NCBI GenBank assembly: GCA_003963305.1
Contig: RXJR01000015.1
Coordinates: forward strand, 223,504-287,503
Source of the DNA: Candidatus Melainabacteria bacterium
GTDB taxonomy: Bacteria; Cyanobacteriota; Vampirovibrionia; Obscuribacterales; Obscuribacteraceae
Reading direction: 5' to 3'
Length of the DNA stretch: 64,000 nt
Shown here: in pieces, positions 1 through 8,791 of the stretch
Layout: the number at the start of each line of letters is the position of its first letter
How positions within the stretch are numbered: position 1 is the stretch's first letter
The notes under the pieces: generated by a model
Told to the model about the DNA's origin: nothing
Databases searched by the model: none
The model's input: the letters and a program-made list of their open reading frames with translations, nothing else
Program-made: the position numbers and the translations under genes

Positions 1-199
1 GCGATCTGTAACGGTTGTCGTTACTGACAGCCAGGTTGTTTTGAAGGTAGTAAGGCAGGATTCCATTTTTTAGAAACGATCTCTTCCAAATCACCCGATG
101 GGCGATGAGCAAAAATGATCCATATATGCTTTAGTTTACCCGCGAATCAAGATCTTTGGGAGCCAAGCGTCTTATAAGATTTCATATTAATTCTGAAAG

Positions 200-1093
200 T
201 CAAAAATTCAGGTTGACGAAATCCCGTTGTGGGTCAGCCAAATTGACCGAAAAGAACTTCAGCTCCAGGTTGCTTGCCGTGCTCAAATCAGCTTCAGCAT
301 CGCTGGACCGGCCCAGGTCTTTATAAACAGCCGCACGCTTTTCAAAGACCGGCTTGAATTCGGACAACTTTTCACACGCAAAATTGAGGTTCACTAGAGC
401 AGCATCCAGGTCACCCTGTGCGTGCTGGGCATATGCTCGGCAGAATTCAGAGGCACCCTTCGATGCGCCAAACCAGTCATCGAAGCGCTGAGCATCCTCT
501 AACGCCTCCGCATACCGACCAAGTTCAGTCAGACAAATAGACCGGTAAAACAAGAACACTTTCGAGGCTCTGTGCGAAAGCAAAAAATTGAGGTCGTCGA
601 GCGCAAGCTGCCAGGATTGTAAGTTAGCATAGCCGTACGCACGATAGACCAGAGCCTCATAGCCGTCAGGATCACAATCGAACGCAGAGGTCGCATCTTC
701 GACACAATGATCGAACTGACCGATGGCAAGGTAGCACCCGGCTCTTTGAATATAGGCGTCGAACTTTCCGCCAGTCAGTTCTATGACTCGACTGCAGTCA
801 GGAATTGCTTTCTCTGGGTTACTCTTTCGCTGACAGTAAGCTCTATTGCTGTAAGAGACCCACCGCTCCGGATCAATTTCAATTGCTTTCGTGCACTCGC
901 TGATCGCACTCTCGTTGTCATTCAATCTCTCGAATATTTCGGCGCGACACAAATATCCATCAACATTTTCAGGGTTGTGCTTCAGCGCTTGCTCGACAAA
1001 CTTGAACGCTCCATCAAAGTCTTTATCGCGGATACTATCATAGGCGCAATCCAGGAGTTTCCGAGCTTGAATTCTGTTGTAAGCTGTGGCCAT
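200..1093 (-). CDS. TPR-repeat protein
   Basis: Cytosolic protein made almost entirely of about eight tetratricopeptide repeats. Successive helix pairs carry the TPR signature (for example A..ISECTKAIEIDPERW, then A..DCSRVIELTGG), and there is no signal peptide or membrane segment. TPR proteins are protein-binding scaffolds, and the partner cannot be read from the sequence. Two adjacent ATG codons exist. I chose the second because the AAGGGA ribosome site is too close to the first (1096). The gene stands alone, transcribed away from the hydrolase gene at 1667. TPR identity is firm; the role is unknown. Confidence 0.85.
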   Translation of the reverse strand: MATAYNRIQARKLLDCAYDSIRDKDFDGAFKFVEQALKHNPENVDGYLCRAEIFERLNDNESAISECTKAIEIDPERWVSYSNRAYCQRKSNPEKAIPDCSRVIELTGGKFDAYIQRAGCYLAIGQFDHCVEDATSAFDCDPDGYEALVYRAYGYANLQSWQLALDDLNFLLSHRASKVFLFYRSICLTELGRYAEALEDAQRFDDWFGASKGASEFCRAYAQHAQGDLDAALVNLNFACEKLSEFKPVFEKRAAVYKDLGRSSDAEADLSTASNLELKFFSVNLADPQRDFVNLNF

Positions 1094-1096
1094 CAT

Positions 1097-1545
1097 CGTC
1101 CCTTTTTCGCCAGTTTGAGCTCTTAGTACACATTTCTAAGTTTACCCTTTGCTGACGATTCTCGAAGGAAGTTAGATCTGGTACATGACGCCACACCACA
1201 AAAAACAAAAAAGAAACCCAAGCACTATATTCGATACCAGAATAGATAGTCAGCAAAATTTCGATTCCGAACACCAACTAAATCTTAAACAGCAACCGAA
1301 AAGCTCTGCCTGTATACATGCACACGATTTTCGCAAATTCGTGAAATAGAAAAGTATCCAACAAAATTTTATCAATAGTCGAAAGTATCAGATGTGCAAA
1401 GCAAAAATTTAAGGCATCACAAATGGTGACATCAATACACAAGCAGATCACTCGAACACAGACTGAGAGCCAGAAAGCAGAATCAGGCTAAAACCAGAAA
1501 ACAATCACTCAACGATTTCGAAGCAGAGAAATTCAAATTGTATTA
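1097..1545. other. AT-rich intergenic region
   Basis: Divergent spacer of about 450 bases between the TPR gene and the hydrolase promoter. It is A/T-rich. The short open frames within it lack ribosome sites and coding-like composition. I see no hairpin, repeat or RNA gene. Confidence 0.5.
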
Positions 1546-1574
1546 TTGACATGCGACACAAACATTGCTATGTT
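1546..1574 (+). promoter_or_regulatory. sigma70-like promoter for the peptidoglycan hydrolase gene
   Basis: A perfect TTGACA (1546-1551), a 17-base spacer and TATGTT (1569-1574). The expected start of transcription near 1582 gives an 85-base leader to the ATG at 1667. This is a sequence match only. Confidence 0.6.
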
Positions 1575-1666
1575 CAAGTTGCCCAAAACATAGACCTAGT
1601 GCCGAGACATCTGACTCTAAGAGATAGAGTGAGAAATCCATTTCGGCAAGATCAGGAAGGTGCCGA

Positions 1667-3325
1667 ATGTCTCGACCACCCGCAGCTGCTGCGTTGGAAC
1701 ACTGTCAATTACCAATCGAAAATGTTGGTGCACCGCGGTTAGCAGAGCACGTGTACGCGCAGACTGCATCAAACTGGACGCGCGAACGGCCGATTGCACC
1801 AGACAATATCGATTGTCTCGATTTCTCACCTTGCATCTATCCACGCGAAGCACCTATCGCTACCGATCAATTGCCTGCTGCAACGCCCGAACAAATACGA
1901 AGCTCATTAGACAATGCCACAAGCATTACATTCACCAGCGCAGCAGACAATAATCGAACCGGACAACAGCCAGACTTCTTCCTTGGCGCTGACGGAGTTT
2001 TACGTGCTAATCCCAACAAGAAAACACCTAATGCCGATGGCTCCATTAACATTGAATTACAAGCAAAAAACAAGTACGACACTGATGCAAAGAAATTCGC
2101 CGATCAGCTGCAGAAAGCAGCCATAAAGGATTTGATCAGCTACTTCAGTAGAAGTAATCCTGGGGCAAAGATTCCACAAGATTGGCTGGATCAACTCAGC
2201 AAAGAGCCTGACTTACCACCACCACCGGTGCCCATTGCAATTGACACTCCTGCCCCTTCAGACTTACCAGCGCCCCAACCGCAACAGCAAACACAGGAGC
2301 AGCCGCAGCCGATCAATCAGCAGTCTGTACAAAACAATAATTTTGGCGGCGGCGACAACGCTTCGATTAGTAATTCCCAGAGCGGCGGTGGCGGCGGTGG
2401 CGGCTACAGCGGAGGAGGCGGCTACAGCGGCGGCGGTGGTGGCGGTGGACACTTCGTTAGTGGCGGTGACAGTGGAAGTGGTTCTTCACACGCCGGTTCG
2501 AATGCTGCAAGCGGATCGGACAAACTTAGTAACATCAGAACAATAGTTGAGGTAGCAAAGGAAAAAGGAATCGACCCTGCATTAGCCGTCGCCACTGCCT
2601 ACATAGAAACGGGTGGCACTTTCGACAACAAAATAGTTGGAGACAATGGACATAGCATCGGACTTTTCCAGCTCAACGACCAGGGCGAAGGCTATAACAT
2701 CCCTCTGGCAGCCAAGGAAGATCCACGGCAGAATGCCGAAATTGCACTCGGTGTGATGTCGCAATATCTAAACAAGGCAACCGACTATAACGGCGATGGC
2801 ACCATAAGCGGTGGCGAGATAGCAGCATCAGCACAGCGTCCTGCAGATCAAGCAGGCTATGCGCAGAAAGTCGACGCTGCTATTCCACAAGCGAAAGCAC
2901 TGATAGACGAGGCGGAAAAAGCACCACAGATCGTCGATATGCCGGTCGGAGCATGGGGTGGTTATTCCAATGGTCAAATCCCAACCTCGGCTCTTGAAAG
3001 TGTTTATGGATTCAAAGTTGCGCCAGGAGTTGCAGATAATCTAACGGCGCTCTTAAATGCCGCTCAGCAGGCAGGAGTGTGGGACCCTAGCGAAAAATAT
3101 GCAACAGGCACCTACCGCACCTACGATCAGCAGGTGAGCCTCTATGCTCAAAAAGGACCAGACTGGGCAGCTACTCCCGGAAAGTCAATGCACGGATGGG
3201 GCGAAGCCATAGACTTCACGATGAACAATCCGCAACTGATCAGCTGGCTAAAAGATAACGCCGAAAAATACGGATTCAAAAATCATACGAAAGAGCCGTG
3301 GCACTACAGCACCAGTGGAAATTGA
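1667..3325 (+). CDS. two-domain peptidoglycan hydrolase (lytic transglycosylase-like plus VanY/M15 peptidase)
   Basis: A 552-residue cell-wall enzyme with two catalytic modules. After an N-terminal part (residues 75-180, unknown), a Pro/Gln linker and a Gly tract (239-262) comes a lysozyme-fold segment (about 288-412). It has candidate catalytic Glu314 in AYIETGG, then GLFQL, and a well-formed EF-hand loop at 373-384 (D.N.DGTI...E), as in Slt35-type transglycosylases. The C-terminus (about 425-552) is a LAS/VanY D,D- or L,D-carboxypeptidase with zinc ligands His509 and Asp516 in SMHGWGEAID and EPWHY at 543-547. The start follows AGGAAGG with 6-base spacing and sits below the promoter at 1546. 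No signal peptide is visible, which is odd for a wall enzyme. Peptidase assignment is strong; the transglycosylase call is good. Confidence 0.85.
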   Translation: MSRPPAAAALEHCQLPIENVGAPRLAEHVYAQTASNWTRERPIAPDNIDCLDFSPCIYPREAPIATDQLPAATPEQIRSSLDNATSITFTSAADNNRTGQQPDFFLGADGVLRANPNKKTPNADGSINIELQAKNKYDTDAKKFADQLQKAAIKDLISYFSRSNPGAKIPQDWLDQLSKEPDLPPPPVPIAIDTPAPSDLPAPQPQQQTQEQPQPINQQSVQNNNFGGGDNASISNSQSGGGGGGGYSGGGGYSGGGGGGGHFVSGGDSGSGSSHAGSNAASGSDKLSNIRTIVEVAKEKGIDPALAVATAYIETGGTFDNKIVGDNGHSIGLFQLNDQGEGYNIPLAAKEDPRQNAEIALGVMSQYLNKATDYNGDGTISGGEIAASAQRPADQAGYAQKVDAAIPQAKALIDEAEKAPQIVDMPVGAWGGYSNGQIPTSALESVYGFKVAPGVADNLTALLNAAQQAGVWDPSEKYATGTYRTYDQQVSLYAQKGPDWAATPGKSMHGWGEAIDFTMNNPQLISWLKDNAEKYGFKNHTKEPWHYSTSGN

Positions 3326-3408
3326 AACGTGCCATATAGTCGACACTACGACTTCTCACTGTAAAGGAGCGGATGTAGAATAGACTGAATAGTGTCTCGT
3401 AGATCCGC

Positions 3409-5055
3409 ATGAACGAAAAGATACAAGATTCAGACATAGTGCTTAAAAACACGGATGAGTTCGCAACAGAACCATCCGAAACTCAGCTACCCGGCTTCCA
3501 TGACTTAAGGTTAATCGCAAACGGCACATCCGGCTACGTTTACTCTGCGCGGCGTGACATCGACAACAAAGCCCTCGCCGTCAAAGTCTACGAGAAGTCG
3601 CTCATACCAGACGCAGATGCGGTCAGACGCTTCGAACATGAAGTGAGTACTCTTCAACAGTTATCACATCCGAATATAGTCAAAATTTTCGGCTACGGCA
3701 CGACCGAGTCAGGACAGCCATACATCGTCATGGAGAACGTCGAAGGGAAAAACCTTCGCAAACTACTCAGCGAAAACGGTGCGCTCGAAACAAATCGTGC
3801 GGCCACGGCTGCCAGAGAAGTTTGTCGAGCACTGATCGCAGCACACGAACGGGGCATCATCCACAGAGATTTGAAGCCAACCAACATTATTCTGGACGAC
3901 AGAAACATAGCAAAAGTCGTTGATTTCGGCATAGCCAAAGCAGTCGGTTCTGCAAATGATACCATTACCGAATATGGTGCCATCATAGGCACCCCGGCTT
4001 ACATGAGCCCTGAGCAATGCTTAAATCAGCGTACTGACGAAAGGTCAGATATCTATTCTCTCGGTTGTACTTTATTTGAGTTGCTGACAAATGAGAAAGC
4101 ATTCGAGGCGGAAACAGCCATCACTGCGCTGGCAAAACAAATCAACAAAGATCGCAGTCACCTCAAACCAGTTCTTGACAGACATAAAATTCCTCCTGAG
4201 CTTCAACAGATAGTGCTGAAGTGCCTCGAAAGGAATCCTGAGAATCGGTACAACACCGCTCTGGAACTTGATCATGCTCTAAGCGGATATCTGTTGCAGG
4301 TCGAACAAACGCCAGCAATCAGTGCCAAAATGAGCACAAGCACTCAAACTATTCTCTGTGTCTGTGCTTTGATTGCTGTCCTGGTTGTATTTGAAACGGC
4401 GTTATTCCACGCCCGAGAGACGATAGAAGCAGATCCAGGACACCCTATGCCGACGTCAAATGTAAGTGTAGTAGGCACGACCAACGGATCAGAGCTGAAA
4501 ACAGTCGAAATCAAAAATCGTCTTACAGGCGCGGTGATCTTTTCAGAATCTGCTGTCGGATTGAACATTAAAAGGGCTGTCAAAGATGCAGCCAGCAAAG
4601 GGGTTTCGCTAGCATATGCCGATCTGAAGAATGCAGACCTGACTCAGGTGGAGTTGAATGACGCAAATTTGCACTTGGCTGACTTGACCGACGCAAAGCT
4701 TATACAAGCCCGGCTCTCGGACGACAAGTTCGACGGAGCCATTTTGACTGGAGCCAACTTGAGCCAGGCAAATCTAAACAGATGCACTTTTCGCGATAGC
4801 AAAATGAGTTCCGTAGACCTTGTCCAAACACAAGCTCCATTCACGGATTTCCGGGACGCGGATCTGACTAATGCAAAACTGGTACAAGCGAACTTAACCA
4901 ACTGTGACTTGAGAAACGCAGATCTAACCGAAGCAAAATTTTCGCAGGCTCGATTTGCAGGATCAAACATTACCAATGCAAAGATGGCTTCCAACGATCA
5001 GTTTAACAAACCTGACATTAAAGGCAGCACTATAAATGGTGTCACTATTAGATAG
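3409..5055 (+). CDS. membrane Ser/Thr protein kinase with pentapeptide-repeat C-terminus
   Basis: A PknB/Hanks-type kinase of 548 residues. The kinase domain spans about 30-295, with Lys59, the catalytic loop HRDLKPTN (152-159), DFG (172-174) and SPEQ (200-203), so it should be active. One membrane helix lies at about 313-333. The C-terminal 395-545 consists of pentapeptide repeats of the A(D/N)Lxx type (NADLTQ, NANLTN-like units), which form a right-handed beta-helix, presumably outside the membrane. The next gene is a paralogue of the same build 110 bases downstream, so the two are a tandem duplication. Upstream AAAGGAG (near 3363) is too distant to serve this ATG, and no good ribosome site is seen. 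Confidence 0.9.
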   Translation: MNEKIQDSDIVLKNTDEFATEPSETQLPGFHDLRLIANGTSGYVYSARRDIDNKALAVKVYEKSLIPDADAVRRFEHEVSTLQQLSHPNIVKIFGYGTTESGQPYIVMENVEGKNLRKLLSENGALETNRAATAAREVCRALIAAHERGIIHRDLKPTNIILDDRNIAKVVDFGIAKAVGSANDTITEYGAIIGTPAYMSPEQCLNQRTDERSDIYSLGCTLFELLTNEKAFEAETAITALAKQINKDRSHLKPVLDRHKIPPELQQIVLKCLERNPENRYNTALELDHALSGYLLQVEQTPAISAKMSTSTQTILCVCALIAVLVVFETALFHARETIEADPGHPMPTSNVSVVGTTNGSELKTVEIKNRLTGAVIFSESAVGLNIKRAVKDAASKGVSLAYADLKNADLTQVELNDANLHLADLTDAKLIQARLSDDKFDGAILTGANLSQANLNRCTFRDSKMSSVDLVQTQAPFTDFRDADLTNAKLVQANLTNCDLRNADLTEAKFSQARFAGSNITNAKMASNDQFNKPDIKGSTINGVTIR

Positions 5056-5165
5056 GCGTACTCGGAATGAGCACACAACAACAGAGGAACAAAATATTCG
5101 TAGAGCAACTCTGACTCAACCGACTATGAAGGAATTCAGCGCCAACTCAAATGCAGGAAAGCCCA

Positions 5166-6884
5166 ATGGGAAATGACGACGATAAAGAACTCCAATCAGA
5201 CCAAAACAAATTCAAGCAAAAACAAGAAGAACACGTCAATCTCAAGATCAGCGACCCGGTTCAGACATCTTTGAAGATTGCAACTGAATGCGCAGCTCCG
5301 GTCCAGGGATTTCATGACTTTGAACAACTTGCAGAAGGAGCCACTGGCGTCGTCTATTCAGCAAAATCAGATGAAGACGAATCCAAAGTGGCAATCAAGA
5401 TATACAAACGTGAACTTATTTCGGACAGTGATTCGGCCAAACGATTTGAGCGCGAAGTAAAAGCACTTGGACAGATCAATCATCCGAACATCGCACAAAT
5501 CATCACGTCTGGTCAGACGACTTCCGGTCAGGCTTACATTGTCATGGAACTGGTCGACGGGGCCAGCATTCGAACCCTTCTCGAAACAGAAGGCGTCTTC
5601 GAACCAATACGCGCAGTCAAAGTAACACGCGAAATCTGTCGCGCCCTGGAGGCGCTGCATGCTCAAGAAATCGTTCATCGAGATCTCAAGCCAAACAATA
5701 TTATTCTGGATTCGAATAACATCGCAAAAATAGTCGACTTCGGAATCGCCAAACTTCTCAATTCCAGCGGAGACACAATCACTCAATATGGCTCGATACT
5801 TGGAACGCCAGCCTACATGAGCCCAGAACAATGCCTGGGTCAAAGAGTGGATGAAAGATCAGATGTCTATTCTGTAGGTTGTACACTCTTCGAAATGCTA
5901 ACCGGAATGAAAGCATTCGAGTCTCAGACAGCAATGGAAGCTCTTGCTAAACAGATAGACGAAGATCGAAGTCATCTGGAAAAGCCACTCGCCGCCGCGG
6001 GAGCCCCCAAAGACCTGCGAGCCATCATTCTCAAGTGTCTCCAGAGAGAGCCTGATGGACGCTACAAGAACGTTGCTGAGTTATCGCATGACCTTGGTGC
6101 TTTCCAGCTGGGTCATCCGCTCACGTTCGCGCACAAAAACAAATCTGCCGGTTCGGTGCACGATTTCAAAAAACTGAATCTGGAGAAAATTCGTCCATAC
6201 TGGCAAATCATCGCATGCTGCGCGGCCTTTCTCCTTGCGGCCTCTGTCATTCGGTTCAATCTGGAATCGCTAAAGCAAGACCATTCTTATTCACCAGAGG
6301 TGAATCATCGAAACGAGACGCCTTTTGTAATCCGCAACAGAAAGACGCTGGAGCCGCTTTATTCAGACCCGAAGTGCTTCACCCCCAAAGATACCCTGGT
6401 CAGTGCTCTAAAGCGTCATGCGGACCTGCAATACGCCGATCTTTCAGGGAGAGAATTATCCAACTGCAATCTCGACGGCATTAATCTAGCGAATGCCGAC
6501 CTGTCACGCGCCAATCTCAGCTACAGCAGCCTTCAGAATGCTGACCTGCACGGAGCATTTTTGCGGTATACAAATTTCGAGCAGGCTAATTTAAGAAGAG
6601 CAGACTTATCAGCTTCGATACTTGATGGAGCAAACTTGCGCCAAGCATCAGCAAGATATGCAAGTTTTATGGGCGCCGATTTGTCGCGAGCAGATTTGAG
6701 CGATGGAAATTTCCAGGAGACAAATTTTCGCAACTCAAATATGTACGTTACCCAACTTCGCGGAGCCACATTGATGGGCGCAGATTTCAGTTATGCAGAC
6801 TGCAACTACACTCACTGGAAAAGCCGTTCGTCGCCTGCTGAAAGCAAGTTTGAAGGCACGAAGAATCTGAATTTCAATTTATGA
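5166..6884 (+). CDS. membrane Ser/Thr protein kinase with pentapeptide-repeat C-terminus (paralogue)
   Basis: Same architecture as the preceding gene: an N-terminal charged stretch, a Hanks kinase domain with an intact HRDLKPNN loop, DFG and MSPEQ, one membrane helix (IIACCAAFLLAASVIRF), then a pentapeptide-repeat tail (ANADLSRANLSYSSL and following). The kinase halves are very similar (for example GTPAYMSPEQCL in both), while the tails have diverged more, as expected if the kinase signals to a shared network but the tail senses or docks different things. AGGAAAG seven bases before the ATG at 5166 favours that codon over the in-frame ATG at 5151. Substrates are unknown. Confidence 0.9.
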   Translation: MGNDDDKELQSDQNKFKQKQEEHVNLKISDPVQTSLKIATECAAPVQGFHDFEQLAEGATGVVYSAKSDEDESKVAIKIYKRELISDSDSAKRFEREVKALGQINHPNIAQIITSGQTTSGQAYIVMELVDGASIRTLLETEGVFEPIRAVKVTREICRALEALHAQEIVHRDLKPNNIILDSNNIAKIVDFGIAKLLNSSGDTITQYGSILGTPAYMSPEQCLGQRVDERSDVYSVGCTLFEMLTGMKAFESQTAMEALAKQIDEDRSHLEKPLAAAGAPKDLRAIILKCLQREPDGRYKNVAELSHDLGAFQLGHPLTFAHKNKSAGSVHDFKKLNLEKIRPYWQIIACCAAFLLAASVIRFNLESLKQDHSYSPEVNHRNETPFVIRNRKTLEPLYSDPKCFTPKDTLVSALKRHADLQYADLSGRELSNCNLDGINLANADLSRANLSYSSLQNADLHGAFLRYTNFEQANLRRADLSASILDGANLRQASARYASFMGADLSRADLSDGNFQETNFRNSNMYVTQLRGATLMGADFSYADCNYTHWKSRSSPAESKFEGTKNLNFNL

Positions 6885-6918
6885 TTTGCCTGATGCAAAA
6901 GTGAGCCTATCGAATCAT

Positions 6919-7911
6919 CTAGACAGTGACAACAATCTTTCCGAATTGCTGATTGTCCTCGAGATAGCGGTGAGCTTCTGCAATCTGATCGAGTGAAAAT
7001 TTCTTTGCATCTATGCACGGCACGAGACTGCCATTCTTCAAACCATCAGCTACAAAGTCAATACCAACTTTCAATTTCGCCGGATCACCTGTCGTGGTCA
7101 TAAGCAGTGAACCTGTGATGACTGGGCGCTTTCCAATCACATCAAGCAATGAAATCGCAGTCGGTTCCTTGCTCAATGCACCATACAGAATTAAACGCGC
7201 CTCGGGTGCAGAAGCCGCCATCAACTTAGCAAATGTAGGTCCGCCTACCGGGTCGAAAGCTACAGTTGCGCCTTTACCGCCGGTTATCTTCATCACTTCT
7301 GCAACGAGGTCCTGCTCTTCCGTCGCAATCACGTGAGCAGCTCCTGCCCGCTTGAGCTGCTCAGCTTTGGCACTGGTTCTTGTCAATGCAACAGACTTCG
7401 CACCGACCATATTTGTTATTTGTATTGCGGCAATTCCAACACTACTCGAAGCAGCTGGAATCAACACCGTATCACTCGCTTGCAGCTTCGCCGTGGAGAG
7501 CAAGCCATCATATGCGGTGAGATACATCATCCAGATCGAAGTAGCTTGTTCAAATGACAAATTGGAAGGATGCTTAGTAACCGCATAAGTTGGTGCAACA
7601 ACAAGGTCGCCGTACATTCCATATTCATTCATGGAAAAATTTGGAATTGTGCTGACTGCATCTCCAACCTTGAAATCAGTGACACCATCACCGACTGACT
7701 CAACAGTTCCTGAAGCTTCATAGCCCAGAATAGCTGGAAGTTTCGCACGCTCCAGATACTGCCCCATTCGGAACATTGCTTCAGCGCGATTCAATCCGAT
7801 AGCCTTAACAGCAATGCGAACCTCATTTGCCTTTGGTGCCCGCACCTCGGTGTTGACAATCTTGAGCACCTCAGGACCACCAAATTCGGCAAACTGAACA
7901 ATTCTCGACAT
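6919..7911 (-). CDS. zinc-independent MDR oxidoreductase (quinone oxidoreductase-like)
   Basis: A 330-residue medium-chain dehydrogenase/reductase of the NADPH:quinone oxidoreductase type. It has the N-terminal GroES-like fold with GYEASGTVESVG, and a Rossmann segment with AASSSVGIAAIQ in place of the usual AAGGVG. The Cys/His set of zinc alcohol dehydrogenases is absent. It probably reduces quinones or enones with NADPH in the cytosol. GAGG six bases before the ATG supports the start. It converges with the second kinase gene 34 bases away and has no obvious operon partner. Confidence 0.85.
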   Translation of the reverse strand: MSRIVQFAEFGGPEVLKIVNTEVRAPKANEVRIAVKAIGLNRAEAMFRMGQYLERAKLPAILGYEASGTVESVGDGVTDFKVGDAVSTIPNFSMNEYGMYGDLVVAPTYAVTKHPSNLSFEQATSIWMMYLTAYDGLLSTAKLQASDTVLIPAASSSVGIAAIQITNMVGAKSVALTRTSAKAEQLKRAGAAHVIATEEQDLVAEVMKITGGKGATVAFDPVGGPTFAKLMAASAPEARLILYGALSKEPTAISLLDVIGKRPVITGSLLMTTTGDPAKLKVGIDFVADGLKNGSLVPCIDAKKFSLDQIAEAHRYLEDNQQFGKIVVTV

Positions 7912-8049
7912 AGTAACCTCTTCACTGCATCAGACGTTGAGCGAAGAAGCCTACAGCAATCGACTGGTTTGATCAACTGCACTGATATCCGCCGAGTCGG
8001 TACGCACTCAGACGATACCAATCTACTTATTAGTTACTGGAATTGCCGC

Positions 8050-8667
8050 CTAATTGACCTGGTAGTTTTCCAAATCGTCGTCGCTTTCTTCGACAAAGCT
8101 ATCGATCACAACTCCCTCGTATACTGCATCCAAAGACAACTCCAGGGCTGCGGAAAACGAGTCGAAAACAATGCTGTCGCCTCTTCCGAGTGTGGAAATC
8201 TCCCAATTGCCGTCTTTGCACTTTCGGTAAGAATCAACTCGATACCTGTTCTGGTGCACAAGCAGATATTGTCGCAAACTTTCCAGTTGCCGATACGCCA
8301 TCATCTTCTCACGTCGATCGATGTGTCTGGTCGATGGAGACAAAACTTCCATCAGAACGAGCGGAGCTTGTTTAAAGACGCTCTCGCCGTCATAAGGCTC
8401 GCAAGTGACCATAATGTCCGGATAGTAGAAACTATTCGCGGCCTCGACTTTTACCTTCATGTCGTTCATAAAAGCGCGGCAGCCTGAACCTCTTAAATGC
8501 CCATGCAGCGCCGCAAATACATTGCCGCAAATAATGTTATGAGCCTCGCTTGCACCGGTCATGGCAAAAAGCTGACCGTCAATATATTCGTGCCGCACAG
8601 TGGCACGTTGCTCTCGATCGAGGTACTCCTCGACACTCAATCTTGGCATTTTCGAAAAATGTGCCAT
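8050..8667 (-). CDS. Uma2 family (DUF820) PD-(D/E)XK nuclease-like protein
   Basis: A 205-residue protein with the Uma2 pattern common in cyanobacteria and relatives: an N-terminal SVEEYL..E...RHEYIDG segment, then the nuclease core YYPDIMV and LVLMEVLSPST. The Asp of YYPD and the Glu of MEVLS are the likely metal ligands of a restriction-endonuclease-like fold. Members are abundant, often solitary, and their function is unproven. A later in-frame ATG (8649) is possible; neither start has a clear ribosome site. It lies alone between the MDR gene and the terminator of the secretion block. Confidence 0.85.
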   Translation of the reverse strand: MAHFSKMPRLSVEEYLDREQRATVRHEYIDGQLFAMTGASEAHNIICGNVFAALHGHLRGSGCRAFMNDMKVKVEAANSFYYPDIMVTCEPYDGESVFKQAPLVLMEVLSPSTRHIDRREKMMAYRQLESLRQYLLVHQNRYRVDSYRKCKDGNWEISTLGRGDSIVFDSFSAALELSLDAVYEGVVIDSFVEESDDDLENYQVN

Positions 8668-8739
8668 CTGATGCCCGCAAAAAATATCCTCTTCAAATTA
8701 TATGAGAAGCCGTTCTGCAGAATAAGCAATCCTCAAATT

Positions 8740-8767
8740 AAAAGCGCCCGACTTGTCGGACGCTTTT
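8740..8767 (-). terminator. intrinsic terminator of the type IV secretion-like block
   Basis: Hairpin with arms AAAAGCG/CGCTTTT and CCGAC/GTCGG around a TT loop, broken only by one C-A mismatch. Read on the minus strand it ends in CGCTTTTAATTT, 25 bases after the stop of the 1785-residue gene. Its position and form fit a terminator of the minus-strand block. Confidence 0.7.
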
Positions 8768-8791
8768 GGTGTTTTGGAGTTTTGCAACGGT

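Noticed and set aside
2370..2470. Gly-codon repeat as a possible satellite
   Set aside because: It encodes the Gly-rich linker of the hydrolase and keeps the frame.
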